A program made the translations under genes and the position numbers. Shown piece by piece: positions 42,295-53,441 of a stretch of 64,000 nt of DNA (positions within the stretch are counted from its first letter, which is position 1; each line of letters opens with the position of its first letter). The notes beneath the pieces are model-generated. The model saw nothing but the letters and a program-made list of their open reading frames with translations, was not told the DNA's origin and did not search any database. The DNA lies in assembly GCF_020911885.1 (NCBI RefSeq), contig NZ_CP087132.1:3100001-3164000 (forward strand), written 5' to 3'. This DNA comes from Flavobacterium acetivorans (GTDB lineage Bacteria; Bacteroidota; Bacteroidia; Flavobacteriales; Flavobacteriaceae).

Positions 42295-44898
42295 ATGAAT
42301 ATAAATAAATTTACTATTAAATCACAAGAGGCAATCCAGGCGTCTCAACAGCTGGCTCAAAGTTTAGGGCAACAACAAATAGAGAATGAACACGTTTTTA
42401 AATCGATATTCGAAGTCGATGAAAATGTAGCGCCTTTTATTTTGAAAAAACTCAATGTTAATGTGCCTTTATTTCTTCAGATTTTAGACAGCACCATTCA
42501 GAGTTTTCCTAAAGTTTCCGGCGGCGAAATTATGTTGTCAAGATCAGCAAATTCAGCTTTGAATGAGGCTGAAATTATCGCCAAAAAAATGAATGATGAA
42601 TATGTTTCTATCGAACATTTAATATTGGCTATTTTTGATTCGAAAAGTAAAGTAGCCCAAATATTAAAAGACCAGGGAGTTACATCAAAAGGTCTTAAGG
42701 CTGCTATTGAAGAATTGAGAAAAGGCGAAAGAGTCACCTCAGCCTCAGCCGAAGAAACCTATAATTCACTAAACAAATATGCTAAAAACCTCAACGAATT
42801 AGCCAAATCAGGAAAACTGGATCCCGTAATTGGCCGTGATGAGGAAATCAGGAGAGTTTTACAAATACTAACTCGACGAACAAAAAACAACCCAATGCTC
42901 GTGGGAGAACCCGGAGTAGGTAAAACCGCTATTGCCGAAGGATTGGCACATCGAATCGTGGATGGTGACGTCCCTGAAAATCTGAAAAATAAAATTGTTT
43001 ACTCCCTTGATATGGGAGCACTTATTGCGGGTGCCAAATACAAAGGAGAATTTGAGGAACGATTAAAAGCCGTGGTTAAAGAAGTTACTTCTGCCGAAGG
43101 TGATATTGTACTATTTATTGACGAAATTCACACCCTTGTGGGTGCTGGAGGTGGCGAGGGCGCTATGGATGCCGCAAATATTTTGAAACCGGCCTTAGCT
43201 CGTGGAGAGTTAAGAGCCATTGGGGCAACCACCTTGGACGAATACCAAAAATATTTCGAAAAAGACAAGGCACTTGAACGTCGTTTCCAAAAAATAATGA
43301 TTGAAGAACCCGATACTGAAAGTGCCATTTCGATCCTGCGTGGTATCAAGGAAAAATATGAAACTCACCATAAAGTACAAATCAAGGATGAAGCCATTAT
43401 TGCAGCGGTAGAACTTTCTCAACGTTATATAAGCAACCGTTTTCTACCGGATAAAGCGATTGATTTAATGGACGAGGCAGCTTCTAAAATTCGTATGGAG
43501 ATCAATTCGAAACCAGAAGAATTGGATGTCTTGGATCGAAAAGTGATGCAACTGGAAATTGAAATCGAAGCCATCAAAAGAGAAAAAGACGAAAGCAAGC
43601 TCAAAATTTTGGGAATGGATTTGGCCAATCTGAAAGAAGATCGAAACAAAATATTCGCCAAATGGAAGTCCGAGAAAGACGTAGTCGATACTATTCAGGC
43701 AGTAAAAACGGAAATAGAGGATTTCAAATACGAGGCTGAACGCGCCGAGCGTGACGGAGACTATGGAAAAGTAGCCGAAATCCGTTACGGAAAAATCAAG
43801 GAAGCCCAAGAACGTTTGGATGCTTTAACGAAGCAATTACAGGAAAACCAATCCGGAACCTCTCTGATAAAAGAAGAAGTAACCCGCGAAGACATTGCCG
43901 AAGTGGTTGCCAAATGGACCGGAATACCCGTAATGAAAATGCTACAAGGAGAACGCGAAAAACTCTTGCATCTGGAAGAAGAGCTGCATCGCCGTGTGGT
44001 AGGTCAGGAAGAAGCCATCGAAGCCGTGAGTGATGCGGTTCGCAGAAGCCGTGCGGGATTGCAGGATATGAAAAAACCGGTAGGAACCTTCCTTTTTCTG
44101 GGAACAACTGGTGTGGGTAAAACCGAATTGGCAAAAGCCTTGGCCGAATACTTATTCGATGACGAAAACGCCATGACCCGTATCGATATGAGTGAATACC
44201 AAGAGCGCCACAGTGTAAGCCGATTAGTAGGTGCGCCTCCGGGATATGTGGGCTATGATGAAGGTGGGCAATTGACCGAAGCCGTGCGCAGAAAACCCTA
44301 TTCTGTAATCTTACTCGATGAAATCGAAAAAGCCCATCCGGACACCTTTAATATTCTTTTACAGGTCTTGGATGAAGGACGTTTGACCGATAACAAAGGG
44401 CGTTTGGCTGACTTTAAAAATACGATTATCATCATGACTTCGAATATGGGAAGTCAGATTATTCAGGATAAATTCGAGAACCTAAAAGGAAGCATGGAAG
44501 CAGCAACAGAAGCAGCGAAAGTCGAAGTCCTAGGCTTATTGAAACAAACGGTGCGTCCTGAATTTATCAATCGTATCGATGAAATCGTAATGTTCACACC
44601 TTTAAGCAGTGAAAATATCACTAAAATTGTGAGCCTGCAACTGAAAAACGTGACTAAAATGTTGGCCCTACAAGGTATTACCATGGATGCTACACCAGAA
44701 GCTATTGCGTACTTATCCGAAAAAGGATTTGACCCGCAATTTGGAGCCAGACCGGTAAAAAGAGTGATACAAAGAGACGTCTTAAATAAATTGTCTAAAG
44801 AAATTCTAGCGGCTAATATCGCCACAGATAGCATTATTCTGCTGGATGCCTTTGACGGCGAATTGGTTTTTAGAAATCAGACGGAAATCACAGAATAA
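42295..44898 (+). CDS. clpB: ATP-dependent chaperone ClpB
   Basis: 867 residues. N-domain (1-145) and NBD1 with Walker [14 protein letters not shown] (about 203) and Walker [13 protein letters not shown]. The coiled-coil M domain spans about 400-530. NBD2 has Walker [13 protein letters not shown] (about 602), GPPG-like loop [13 protein letters not shown] and a final RPVKRVIQR sensor. Disaggregates proteins with DnaK. Followed by a terminator. Confidence 0.97.
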   Translation: MNINKFTIKSQEAIQASQQLAQSLGQQQIENEHVFKSIFEVDENVAPFILKKLNVNVPLFLQILDSTIQSFPKVSGGEIMLSRSANSALNEAEIIAKKMNDEYVSIEHLILAIFDSKSKVAQILKDQGVTSKGLKAAIEELRKGERVTSASAEETYNSLNKYAKNLNELAKSGKLDPVIGRDEEIRRVLQILTRRTKNNPMLVGEPGVGKTAIAEGLAHRIVDGDVPENLKNKIVYSLDMGALIAGAKYKGEFEERLKAVVKEVTSAEGDIVLFIDEIHTLVGAGGGEGAMDAANILKPALARGELRAIGATTLDEYQKYFEKDKALERRFQKIMIEEPDTESAISILRGIKEKYETHHKVQIKDEAIIAAVELSQRYISNRFLPDKAIDLMDEAASKIRMEINSKPEELDVLDRKVMQLEIEIEAIKREKDESKLKILGMDLANLKEDRNKIFAKWKSEKDVVDTIQAVKTEIEDFKYEAERAERDGDYGKVAEIRYGKIKEAQERLDALTKQLQENQSGTSLIKEEVTREDIAEVVAKWTGIPVMKMLQGEREKLLHLEEELHRRVVGQEEAIEAVSDAVRRSRAGLQDMKKPVGTFLFLGTTGVGKTELAKALAEYLFDDENAMTRIDMSEYQERHSVSRLVGAPPGYVGYDEGGQLTEAVRRKPYSVILLDEIEKAHPDTFNILLQVLDEGRLTDNKGRLADFKNTIIIMTSNMGSQIIQDKFENLKGSMEAATEAAKVEVLGLLKQTVRPEFINRIDEIVMFTPLSSENITKIVSLQLKNVTKMLALQGITMDATPEAIAYLSEKGFDPQFGARPVKRVIQRDVLNKLSKEILAANIATDSIILLDAFDGELVFRNQTEITE

Positions 44899-44915
44899 AT
44901 AGTAGGATTAGATAG

Positions 44916-44947
44916 AAAACACCAGTCTAAAGGCTGGTGTTTTTTTT
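44916..44947 (+). terminator. Intrinsic terminator of clpB
   Basis: AAAACACCAG/CTGGTGTTTT stem with an 8-nt loop, then T8. Confidence 0.9.
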
Positions 44948-45104
44948 AGGAACATAACTATAGATTTTTGCTAAAAAACCAATCGATGGATTCAATAAAA
45001 GATGGCATACGAAAATCATCAACATAAAAGAACAACATTTTTCCCTAGCCCCCATTTTCTACTCATTATAAAATTACCTATTTTTGCAATCTAAAATTTT
45101 AGTC

Positions 45105-45992
45105 ATGCCAAACAAGAAATACAAAATAGCGGTTATTCAATTGAACCTAAATGACGTTGCAGAAAACAATCTAAAAAAATGTTTAAGCTGGGTTCGTGAT
45201 GCAGCTAAGCTTGGTGCCGAGGTGATCTCGTTACCGGAATTATACAGCAGTCATTATTTTTGCCAAAGTGAAGACGTAGACAATTTTGCCTTGGCAGAGC
45301 CATTATACAGTACTTCTTTTATTGCTTTTAGCGCTTTGGCAAAAGAATTAGGCGTGGTTATCATCGTTCCTTTCTTCGAAAAAAGAATGGCAGGAATCTA
45401 TCACAATAGTGCTTACATCATTGATACCGATGGAACCGAAGCGGGATTGTATCGCAAAATGCACATTCCGGATGATCCTCATTTCTATGAAAAATTCTAT
45501 TTTACACCGGGAGATTTGGGTTTCAAAACCATTCCTACTCAAAAAGGAAAAATCGGAACATTAATCTGTTGGGACCAATGGTATCCTGAAGCAGCTCGTT
45601 TGACTGCTCTACAAGGGGCTGAAGTTTTATTTTACCCAACAGCAATTGGTTGGCATCCGCAAGAAAAAGAGCAATATGGTGAGAACCAATATGGTGCTTG
45701 GATGAACGTAATGAAAGGACATGCAGTTGCTAACGGCGTTTATGTCGCTGCTGCAAACAGAATTGGTTTAGAACAATATTTACCGGATACAGCCGGAATT
45801 GAATTCTGGGGAGCTTCGTTTATTGCGGGACCGCAAGGCGAAATTTTGGCGCAAGCCTCACACGATAAGGAAGAGATCTTGATTGCTGAGGTAGACCTGG
45901 ATTTACAGGAAAATGTGCGTCAGAACTGGCCGTTCTTCAGAGACAGACGAATTGATGCTTTTGGAGATATCACTAAAAGAGCAATCGACTAA
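45105..45992 (+). CDS. aguB: N-carbamoylputrescine amidohydrolase
   Basis: 295 residues from the ATG at 45105 (MPNKKYKIAVIQLN). Nitrilase-family catalytic triad: Glu in SLPELYSS, Lys in YRKMHIPDD, Cys in LICWDQWYPEAAR. The AguB-type features HIPDDPHFYEKFYFTPGD and GWHPQEKEQYG are present. Converts N-carbamoylputrescine to putrescine. The partner enzyme AguA is encoded at 47786, beyond a gene on the opposite strand. Confidence 0.92.
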   Translation: MPNKKYKIAVIQLNLNDVAENNLKKCLSWVRDAAKLGAEVISLPELYSSHYFCQSEDVDNFALAEPLYSTSFIAFSALAKELGVVIIVPFFEKRMAGIYHNSAYIIDTDGTEAGLYRKMHIPDDPHFYEKFYFTPGDLGFKTIPTQKGKIGTLICWDQWYPEAARLTALQGAEVLFYPTAIGWHPQEKEQYGENQYGAWMNVMKGHAVANGVYVAAANRIGLEQYLPDTAGIEFWGASFIAGPQGEILAQASHDKEEILIAEVDLDLQENVRQNWPFFRDRRIDAFGDITKRAID

Positions 45993-46011
45993 TTTCATTT
46001 TATATAAATGC

Positions 46012-46042
46012 AAAAAAGCTACCAAATTGGTAGCTTTTTTTT
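46012..46042. terminator. Bidirectional intrinsic terminator
   Basis: AAAAAAGCTACCAA/TTGGTAGCTTTTTT stem between the convergent aguB and lipoprotein genes. Confidence 0.9.
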
Positions 46043-46066
46043 GTCTAGAAACAATGATCTTAATTC

Positions 46067-47590
46067 TTAATTCAAATTAGGCTGAAAAAATTTAACAACT
46101 CCATCCCCTTCGCTACTTACTACAAGCAAACTTTTTTTCGTTGGACTTTTTGAAGCAGGAATAAAAAGTAATCCCTCAGGAGCATCACCCGTTTTGATGC
46201 TTTGCAAATATTGTGGAGCCGATGGATTCGTGATATCATAAACCATAACCGTATCAGTTCTTTCTAAGCCAACAAACAAAATTTGTTTGCTTCCCATTTG
46301 GGCAACCACAACTGATTCAGGCTCTGAACCTTTGTCATCACTTCGACCATCATCATAAGTTCCAAAATCATTCGAACGCTTGTCTAAGTCGTTTTTACTA
46401 TCAAAAACCAAACTTCCCGAGTTTCCATTCCAAATTGTAAATGAACGGGCACCGAAACTTATCAATTCATCTAAATCACCGTCGGCATCGGTATCGCCTT
46501 CTGTAGAAATCAAATTCAAACGCCCCATTTTGTCATCCGTCTTAAAAGTGGCTGCATCTGGAAAAACAGTTGCGTCAAAAGTCATTTTGGCCAATCTTTT
46601 TACGTCAGCATAACTGCCGTATTCTCTAGCATCACCTTCATTGGCGGTGATAAAATAAGGAGTCCCATTTACAGTATAACTCGCAATTGCATCCGGCATA
46701 AACAGCCCTTTTACTTTCCAAGGCTTGAATACAACTGCTCCGTCTTTATCGCTGATATCAATTCCGTTTTCTGCCATATTGAAATCTTTATACCCCAAGC
46801 CAAAAATGGACGAAATGGTTTTGTTTGTCAAATCCACTTTGGCAACTCCATTATTTTCTTGTAAAGTAACCCAAGCCGTTTTCGAGTCGGCTGAAATCGT
46901 AATGTATTCCGGTTCAATATCAGCCGCAAAGCTTTTAGCGGTTTTAGAAACTCTAAATCCTTTGGTCTTCAACGTTGCCAACTGACTTTCGAAACCTGCA
47001 AAATTCAATGTAGTCACCGCATAATTATTAGAAACATCAATTATAGAAATAGAACCATTGGGATCAATAGTATAATCAGCATTGGGCTCTCCTTCATTGG
47101 CTGTCATAATAAATTTGCCGTCAGGCGAAAATACGACCATATCCGGCAAAGCTCCCACGGTAATTTCTTTAATCAAACTATAATCAGCGGTATTAAAAAC
47201 AACCACCTTACCATTGGCTTGTTTGTCAATGGTAGATTCTAAAGCTACAGCAAGTTTACCATTGTATGTAGCTACACTGTTTGAAGCTCCGTTATAAATT
47301 GACAAATCAATGCTTGTAATACGTTTTGGATTGCTTGGATCGGTCAAATCAATCACATCAATTTTATTCGTATCACTATTATTTACCGTAAAAAGTTTCT
47401 TAGAAACTTCATCATAAGCACTTATTTCGGCAGCTCCTTCGCCTCCTATAGTTATTGAACCAATTTCTTTAAAAGTAGAAGGATTTTCATTTATCATTCC
47501 TTCCGGTATTTCATTCTCATTAGTGTTTTCATTTGCGCAAGCTGTCAATAAAAAAATTGATGCAAATAAGGCTAATCCATAGTTTTTCAT
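46067..47590 (-). CDS. Choice-of-anchor I family lipoprotein with beta-propeller
   Basis: About 507 residues from the ATG at 47590 (MKNYGLALFASIFLLTAC), which places a lipobox Cys at residue 18. Repeated propeller blades read KIDVIDLTDPSNPKRI, PDMVVFSPDGKFIMTANEGEPN and SISIIDVSNN. EGDTDADGDLDELISFG looks like a calcium-binding loop. TANEGDAREYG repeats the family signature. Surface or periplasmic protein of unclear role, sometimes linked to alkaline phosphatase-like proteins. Convergent with aguB. Confidence 0.85.
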   Translation of the reverse strand: MKNYGLALFASIFLLTACANENTNENEIPEGMINENPSTFKEIGSITIGGEGAAEISAYDEVSKKLFTVNNSDTNKIDVIDLTDPSNPKRITSIDLSIYNGASNSVATYNGKLAVALESTIDKQANGKVVVFNTADYSLIKEITVGALPDMVVFSPDGKFIMTANEGEPNADYTIDPNGSISIIDVSNNYAVTTLNFAGFESQLATLKTKGFRVSKTAKSFAADIEPEYITISADSKTAWVTLQENNGVAKVDLTNKTISSIFGLGYKDFNMAENGIDISDKDGAVVFKPWKVKGLFMPDAIASYTVNGTPYFITANEGDAREYGSYADVKRLAKMTFDATVFPDAATFKTDDKMGRLNLISTEGDTDADGDLDELISFGARSFTIWNGNSGSLVFDSKNDLDKRSNDFGTYDDGRSDDKGSEPESVVVAQMGSKQILFVGLERTDTVMVYDITNPSAPQYLQSIKTGDAPEGLLFIPASKSPTKKSLLVVSSEGDGVVKFFQPNLN

Positions 47591-47785
47591 AATTCTATTT
47601 TTAGTTTTTCCAAAAATAAAGAGATCCAATCGAAGCTAGATTAAAACAATATTATCGAATGATTAACAAACCTACTCTGCTTAAAAAATTTAAAATGATT
47701 AAGTTTATTTGGTTTCAAGCATTCAAAAACAATTTAAAAATTGCTCCTTAATGTTTACCTTTGTCCTTTATAATCGAAAAAAATC

Positions 47786-48826
47786 ATGACTGAAAATAAC
47801 AGAAGATTTCCTGCAGAATGGGAAAATCAACAAGGCATTTTACTTTGTTTTCCACATAACGGAAAAGATTGGCCCGGAAAATACGAAGCCATTCAATGGG
47901 CTTTTGTTGAATTTATAAAAAAAGTAGCCACATACGAGACTGTTTTTTTGATGGTTGCCGATGAAAAATTAAAAGAAAAAGTAAGCGATATGCTTGACAG
48001 AGCGAGAGTTAATCTCGATGCTGTTTCGTTTATTATCCAGAAAACCAACAGAAGTTGGATGCGTGACTCCGGTCCTATTGTAGTTTACAATGGTTCTCAG
48101 AGAGAGGCCCTAAACTTCAACTTTAATGGTTGGGCAAAATACTCCAATTACCAACTAGACAAACACGTTCCTGCCAAAGTTGCTGAAGAATTAAACATTC
48201 CTCTAACACAAGTAATGTATAAAGGCAAACCTGTAATTGTTGAAGGTGGCGCGATTGATTCAAACGGAAAAGGGACTTTACTCACTTCAGAGGAATGCTT
48301 GATGCATCCGGATATTCAGGTAAGAAATCCAAATTTCACAAAAGCAGATTACGAAGCGGTTTTCAAGGAATACCTGGGAATTACTAATGTGATTTGGTTA
48401 GGCGACGGTGTTGAAGGTGACGATACTCATGGACATATTGACGATTTGTGTCGTTTTATCAACGAAGACACCATTGTAACTATTGTAGAAACAGATCCAA
48501 ATGACAGTAACTATGCTCCTTTGCAAGACAATTTAAAGCGTTTGCAAAATGCCAAATTGGAAAACGGCAAATCTCCAAAAATTGTCGAATTACCAATGCC
48601 AAAGCGAATCGATTTTGAAGATTTAAGATTACCTGCAAGTTATGCTAATTTCTTGATTTTAAATCAATGTGTCTTAGTCCCAACTTTCAATGATCCTAAT
48701 GACCGTCAAGCACTCAACATTCTTGCGGACTGTTTCCCAGACCGAGAAGTGATAGGAATCAGCGCTATTGACTTAATCTGGGGATTTGGAACCTTACATT
48801 GCTTAAGTCAGCAAATTCCCGCTTAA
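47786..48826 (+). CDS. aguA: Agmatine deiminase
   Basis: 346 residues of the PAD_porph family: SWMRDSGPIVV (Asp), GDDTHGHIDDLCRF (His and Asp), and the catalytic Cys in GTLHCLSQQ near residue 339. Hydrolyses agmatine to N-carbamoylputrescine, the substrate of AguB at 45105. A TACCTTTG -7 box lies near 47756. Confidence 0.94.
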   Translation: MTENNRRFPAEWENQQGILLCFPHNGKDWPGKYEAIQWAFVEFIKKVATYETVFLMVADEKLKEKVSDMLDRARVNLDAVSFIIQKTNRSWMRDSGPIVVYNGSQREALNFNFNGWAKYSNYQLDKHVPAKVAEELNIPLTQVMYKGKPVIVEGGAIDSNGKGTLLTSEECLMHPDIQVRNPNFTKADYEAVFKEYLGITNVIWLGDGVEGDDTHGHIDDLCRFINEDTIVTIVETDPNDSNYAPLQDNLKRLQNAKLENGKSPKIVELPMPKRIDFEDLRLPASYANFLILNQCVLVPTFNDPNDRQALNILADCFPDREVIGISAIDLIWGFGTLHCLSQQIPA

Positions 48827-48853
48827 CATAGCAATTTGAACTATTCTTGTATA

Positions 48854-48884
48854 AAAAAAACACCAGCAATTGCTGGTGTTTTTT
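48854..48884. terminator. Bidirectional intrinsic terminator
   Basis: AAACACCAGCAA/TTGCTGGTGTTT stem with flanking A and T runs between convergent aguA and the M1 peptidase gene. Confidence 0.9.
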
Positions 48885-48903
48885 GTTTAGAACTTTAAAT
48901 AGC

Positions 48904-51177
48904 CTAATTGTTTTTTGTAAAAGGTATTTTTTGACCATTATCGATAATGATCATATCAAATCCGGTTTGGCTTTCATTAAATTGAAATTGAAGCCCCGCT
49001 CTTTTAGATTCAAAAAGATCTTTAGCTACTGGTTCTACTGAAAATTTTGGATAGTCAGTTATTTCTACATTAAGCACGCTATTTTTCTCTGTAAAAACAA
49101 TTTTCATAGGTGCTTTTGGATTGGAATAACTTCCTAAATAACCATCTAAAATAACATCTTTTTCTAGCACACCTTTGCCAGCTGTCCAAACATTATTTCC
49201 TTCGTTGCTGTCTGGAAAAACATGATCCGGATCTAAAGTGATGCTTTCTATTTCCTCAGTAGAATTGTGCTTAAACGACCAAACTGTATTTCTTTGCCAA
49301 ATCTCAACCGGCAATTTCACTCTTTCTACTTTCCCGCTTTTGGTTTTCACCTCCAAAATTACCGGCATCGGCATTTTTTCAAAATTCTCAACAGTAATGA
49401 CAACTCCTTGTTTAGGATCGTTTTTGACATATTTTATAGCCTTAATTCCTTGATCAAAACGCCAATTGTATTGGAACCAACCTCTCCAAAACCAACTTAA
49501 ATCTTCCCCAGCAACATTCTCCATCGTTCTAAAGAAATCATCCGGTGTAGGATGTTTGTATGCCCAACGATCCATATAGGTTCGGAAAGCTTTGTCGAAA
49601 CGCTCTTCACCTAAAATTTGCTCGCGTAAAATAATCAAACCAGAACTTGGTTTAAAATAACACAGCATGCCAATATTTGCTTCTTTCATGTTATCAGGAG
49701 AACTCATGATGGTTTCTAAACTTGGGCTCGTGAATGCCTCCGCCATTTTATGCAAATCCGTTGGTGGGGCTTTATACTCCCCGTTATTGAATTCAGCAGT
49801 ACTCAATGAATTGATAAAAGTATTGAATCCTTCATCCATCCATCCAAATAAACGCTCATTCGATCCCACAATCATAGGAAACCAAATATGACCAAATTCA
49901 TGATCAGTTACTCCCCATAAATCCTCTCCTTTTGATTCCCAACTGCAAAAAACAATTCCAGGATACTCCATTCCACCCTCATTTCCTGCTACGTTTACAG
50001 CTTCCGGATAAGGATATTCTAACCATCTTTTAGAATAGTTTTCAATCGATGCTTTCGTATATTCTGTAGAACGCCCCCAAGCATCATTGCCTGCACTTTC
50101 AACCGGATAAACAGACAGTGCCAGTGATTTTTTGCCACTAGGCAAATTAATTTTGGCACCATCTAAAATAAATGCCGCAGAAGAAGCCCAAGAAACGTCG
50201 CGAGAATTCTTCATTTTATAATGCCAGGTTTTAGTAGCAGTTGTAGCCGCTTTATTTGCTAAAGTATTTACTTCATCGGCAGTACGTATAAAAACCGTTT
50301 TATCGCTTTTTTTTGCTTGCGCTAATCTATTTTGTTCTAATGTAGAATATACAGCTGTTGGATTCACTAGTTCGCCTGAACAAACCACAATATGATTGGA
50401 TGGTGCCGTAATTTTTACATCAAAATCGCCATATTCTAAATAAAACTCAGAAGCTCCTAAATACGGGTGCGTATTCCAACCTCTTACGTCATCGTATACA
50501 CACATACGTGGGTACCATTGCGCAATGGTAAAAATTTTACCATTCTTAGTTTCAAGAACACCTGTGCGGTCTGAACCTTCTTCTGGTGAAATATAAGAAA
50601 AGTCAATTTTAACTTTTACATTTCCTCCTTTGGCCTTCAATTCCTGCGGAAGAAAAACTTGCATTCTGGTATCAGTAATTAAATATTTAACATCTGTTTC
50701 ACTGCTTTTACCTTTAACTGTAGTGATAACTTTTACCGATTTTATTTTATGTCCGCCATCAAATACTTGCCCTTGAGCACCGTTGCGACTTCCTGTCAAA
50801 GGCACAACAGCATTACCGCGTGAATCGGCTTTGAATAAATTTTGATCCAAATGCATCCACAAAAAAGACATTTTATCAGGACTATTATTAGTGTAGCTTA
50901 TTATTGCGTTTCCACTAATTTCGTTCTTTTCTTCATTTAAACTTGCTGTCAATTGATAATCAGCTCTATTCTGCCAATATTCAGCACCCGGCTGTCCACT
51001 CGCTGAACGCGTAGTTGTACCATTTTTCGAATAAAAAAACGGAGCAAAGGCGTCGTGATAATTATAATTTGACACTGGGCCATTCCCTGAAACAGCAGGA
51101 GCTTGCTGTGCCCATAGGGAAGAAATTGCCAATAACAAAGCCAACTGAAACAGGCTTTTAAAACAATTGATTTTCAT
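48904..51177 (-). CDS. M1-family metallopeptidase (exported aminopeptidase)
   Basis: 757 residues with signal [14 protein letters not shown]-terminal beta-saddle domain, then [15 protein letters not shown] (exopeptidase GxMEx motif), zinc site [12 protein letters not shown] (HExxH, about 424) and the distant Glu in [10 protein letters not shown]. Residues after 630 form a C-terminal beta-rich domain. It probably trims peptides in the periplasm or at the surface. Confidence 0.92.
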   Translation of the reverse strand: MKINCFKSLFQLALLLAISSLWAQQAPAVSGNGPVSNYNYHDAFAPFFYSKNGTTTRSASGQPGAEYWQNRADYQLTASLNEEKNEISGNAIISYTNNSPDKMSFLWMHLDQNLFKADSRGNAVVPLTGSRNGAQGQVFDGGHKIKSVKVITTVKGKSSETDVKYLITDTRMQVFLPQELKAKGGNVKVKIDFSYISPEEGSDRTGVLETKNGKIFTIAQWYPRMCVYDDVRGWNTHPYLGASEFYLEYGDFDVKITAPSNHIVVCSGELVNPTAVYSTLEQNRLAQAKKSDKTVFIRTADEVNTLANKAATTATKTWHYKMKNSRDVSWASSAAFILDGAKINLPSGKKSLALSVYPVESAGNDAWGRSTEYTKASIENYSKRWLEYPYPEAVNVAGNEGGMEYPGIVFCSWESKGEDLWGVTDHEFGHIWFPMIVGSNERLFGWMDEGFNTFINSLSTAEFNNGEYKAPPTDLHKMAEAFTSPSLETIMSSPDNMKEANIGMLCYFKPSSGLIILREQILGEERFDKAFRTYMDRWAYKHPTPDDFFRTMENVAGEDLSWFWRGWFQYNWRFDQGIKAIKYVKNDPKQGVVITVENFEKMPMPVILEVKTKSGKVERVKLPVEIWQRNTVWSFKHNSTEEIESITLDPDHVFPDSNEGNNVWTAGKGVLEKDVILDGYLGSYSNPKAPMKIVFTEKNSVLNVEITDYPKFSVEPVAKDLFESKRAGLQFQFNESQTGFDMIIIDNGQKIPFTKNN

Positions 51178-51330
51178 AAAGATGTGTTTTTTGATAAGTA
51201 AAATTTTAGACTTGTACTTCTAAGTACCCAATCTAAATATCTTTCTTTAAATTTAAACAACGAATTTAGCTAAATTTTAAGAATATCATAATTCAACAAG
51301 GCTTTTTATTAAAAAATTAAGATAATAAAA

Positions 51331-51355
51331 AAAATCAACTGAAGAGTTGATTTTT
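51331..51355 (-). terminator. Intrinsic terminator of the 93-residue gene
   Basis: AAATCAACT/AGTTGATTT stem with GAAG loop; A-run on the left gives the T tract on the minus strand. Confidence 0.75.
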
Positions 51356-51364
51356 AGATTAAAC

Positions 51365-51643
51365 CTATATTATTTTAATAATTCTGTTTATGGGAATTCC
51401 CACCCCTTTTTTGAGAACAACACTGTAGTCAGTTACTGCCCAAACCGTAGTTTCGACGACTTTTCTCGATTCCTCATCCTCAAAGAAAATTTTTATTTTT
51501 GTATGTTCTAAATTCCCTAAAGATTGCGCTCGCTCTAAATCAATTCGCCTTTGTACAATTGCGTCTGAATCTTTGAGAATCTCTTCGGGAGGAAATTTTA
51601 AAACATGAATATCCTCTTTTTCTATCAGTTGAAAATTTGCCAT
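51365..51643 (-). CDS. Conserved hypothetical small protein
   Basis: 92 residues (start at the second Met, 51643), without signal or membrane segment. Contains LERAQSLGNLEHTKIKIFFED and ends PINRIIKII, a beta-rich small fold. I do not recognise a named family. It has its own terminator and probably its own promoter. Confidence 0.65.
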   Translation of the reverse strand: MANFQLIEKEDIHVLKFPPEEILKDSDAIVQRRIDLERAQSLGNLEHTKIKIFFEDEESRKVVETTVWAVTDYSVVLKKGVGIPINRIIKII

Positions 51644-51740
51644 CATACTATTTCTTTTTTCAGTTTACAACCAGTATTTGTCTTAGTGAATTTAATGAAA
51701 TATATTTACAAATCAAAAAGAACACAAACTTATATTTATA

Positions 51741-52589
51741 GTGCATACAACAATTAAACTAGCCGATTTATCTGCTACAATAAACCACAAAGGGGCCGAA
51801 TTAATTTCTTTCAAAAGAAATACTCGTGAATATATTTGGGAAGGCAATCCCGAGTTTTGGGGGAAACACTCCCCTGTTTTATTTCCAATTGTAGGAACTC
51901 TTAAAAACAATAGCTATCAATTTAACAATACAGCCTATTCCTTATCCAGACACGGTTTTGCTCGAGAAATGCAATTTGATTTACTTGAGCAAAAAGAAAA
52001 TAGCGCTACTTTTTCACTACAATCAACAATTGAAACTTTAAAAGTTTACCCTTTTGATTTTGAACTACAGATCACTTATTCATTGCAGCAAAATAAGCTT
52101 GATATTAAATATAATGTCATTAATAAAGGTAAATCCAAAATGCCTTTTTCTATTGGAGCGCATCCCGCCTTTGCATTGACTGCTAATTTTGAGGATCATT
52201 CCCTTGAATTTGAAAAAGAAGAGGTTTTAGAGTATTATCTTTTAGAAGACGGCTTAATTTCTAACAAAACAATAAAACATAGGCTTCAAAACAAGAGTAT
52301 TCCTTTGACGTACCAATTGTTCGAAAATGACGCCTTGGTTTTCAAAAAAAAAGAATCTAAAGCAGTAACTATCTTAGAAAATCAAAATCCAATACTAAGA
52401 ATCCGGTTCGAAGATTTTCCTAATTTAGGAATCTGGACTGTAGCAAATGCTCCTTTTCTATGTATAGAACCTTGGTATGGCTACTCGGACACAACAAATA
52501 GCAGCGGTGATCTTTTTACAAAAGAAGGCATCCAAATTTTAAACCCAAATGAAAAATTTCAACCAAAATTCAGTATTGAACTTTTATAA
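51741..52589 (+). CDS. Aldose 1-epimerase family protein (LacX-like)
   Basis: 282 residues with a GTG start; TATATTTA, close to a -7 box, lies just upstream, so the leader is very short. Galactose-mutarotase fold: GAELISFKRNTREYIWEGNPEFW, PVLFPIVG, SRHGFAREM and IGAHPAFAL (catalytic His), CIEPWYG (Glu region). It resembles the LacX branch, whose sugar substrate is uncertain. Confidence 0.85.
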   Translation: MHTTIKLADLSATINHKGAELISFKRNTREYIWEGNPEFWGKHSPVLFPIVGTLKNNSYQFNNTAYSLSRHGFAREMQFDLLEQKENSATFSLQSTIETLKVYPFDFELQITYSLQQNKLDIKYNVINKGKSKMPFSIGAHPAFALTANFEDHSLEFEKEEVLEYYLLEDGLISNKTIKHRLQNKSIPLTYQLFENDALVFKKKESKAVTILENQNPILRIRFEDFPNLGIWTVANAPFLCIEPWYGYSDTTNSSGDLFTKEGIQILNPNEKFQPKFSIELL

Positions 52590-52613
52590 ACTCCAATAAA
52601 AAAACATCTAATT

Positions 52614-53165
52614 ATGCTAACCATCAATTTCACTCCTTTTCCAAATTTAGAAACCGAACGCTTATTATTAAGACGCGTTAATAATACTGATGTGAATGAA
52701 ATTTTCGAATTAAGATCCAATCCCGAAACGATGAAATACATCCCAAGACCTTTAGTTACAACTACAGAGGAGGCCTTGGAACACATAGCTATGATTGATG
52801 CCAAGATAGACAGTAATGAAGGAATCAATTGGGCAATAACATTAAAAGGCGATTCTAAATTGATTGGGATTATTGGTCATTACCGAATCAAACCTGAGCA
52901 TTATCGTGCAGAAATTGGGTATATGTTGTTACCAGAATACAGCGGCAAAGGTATTGTCAGCGAAGCCGTTGAGGAAGCTGTTAAATATGGTTTCGAGATT
53001 ATGAAACTGCATTCTATTGAAGCTGTTATTGATCCTGAAAATAATGGTTCAGCGCGAGTTTTGGAAAAATTACAGTTTGTAAAAGAAGCCCATTTGAAAG
53101 AAAATGAATTCTTTGATGGTCGTTTTTTGGACAGCGTTATTTATTCAATTTTAAACAAGCATTAA
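52614..53165 (+). CDS. GNAT N-acetyltransferase (RimJ/RimL type)
   Basis: 183 residues: ETERLLLRRVNNTDVNEIFELR, IGIIGHYRI, AEIGYMLLPEYSGKGIVSEAVEEAVKYGFE (acetyl-CoA site) and ENNGSARVLEKLQFVKE. Starts 24 nt after the epimerase gene and may share its transcript. Acetylates an amino group; target unknown. Its 3' end overlaps the convergent VF530 gene by 4 nt. Confidence 0.9.
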   Translation: MLTINFTPFPNLETERLLLRRVNNTDVNEIFELRSNPETMKYIPRPLVTTTEEALEHIAMIDAKIDSNEGINWAITLKGDSKLIGIIGHYRIKPEHYRAEIGYMLLPEYSGKGIVSEAVEEAVKYGFEIMKLHSIEAVIDPENNGSARVLEKLQFVKEAHLKENEFFDGRFLDSVIYSILNKH

Positions 53166-53392
53166 TTAGAAAACTGATTTACAGATCTAACATACAACTC
53201 TTCTACTTCTTTTCTAGCCCAATCAGTTTTTCTTAAAAAGGTGAGACTCGATTTAATACTTGGATTATCATTAAAGCATTTAATTTTAATTAATTCTCCC
53301 AAAGTGTCAAATCCATAATGAGCTACTAATTTCTCTAAAATAACCTTTAGGGTTATTCCGTGAAGAGGATCTTTTGAATGCTGCTTTTCCAT
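53162..53392 (-). CDS. VF530 family (DUF2132) DNA-binding-like protein
   Basis: 76 residues from the ATG at 53392 ([19 protein letters not shown]). The DPLHG(I/V)TL start, [34 protein letters not shown]-like block (here [10 protein letters not shown]) defines the family. A TATATTTG box lies immediately before the ATG on this strand, so the mRNA is probably nearly leaderless. Function unknown. Confidence 0.85.
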   Translation of the reverse strand: [76 protein letters not shown]

Positions 53393-53441
53393 ATTGCAAA
53401 TATATAAAACTGGACCTATAAGACCTCTTAAATTAATCCAA

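Noticed and set aside
43796..44134. Minus-strand frame inside clpB
   Set aside because: Antisense shadow of a conserved gene.
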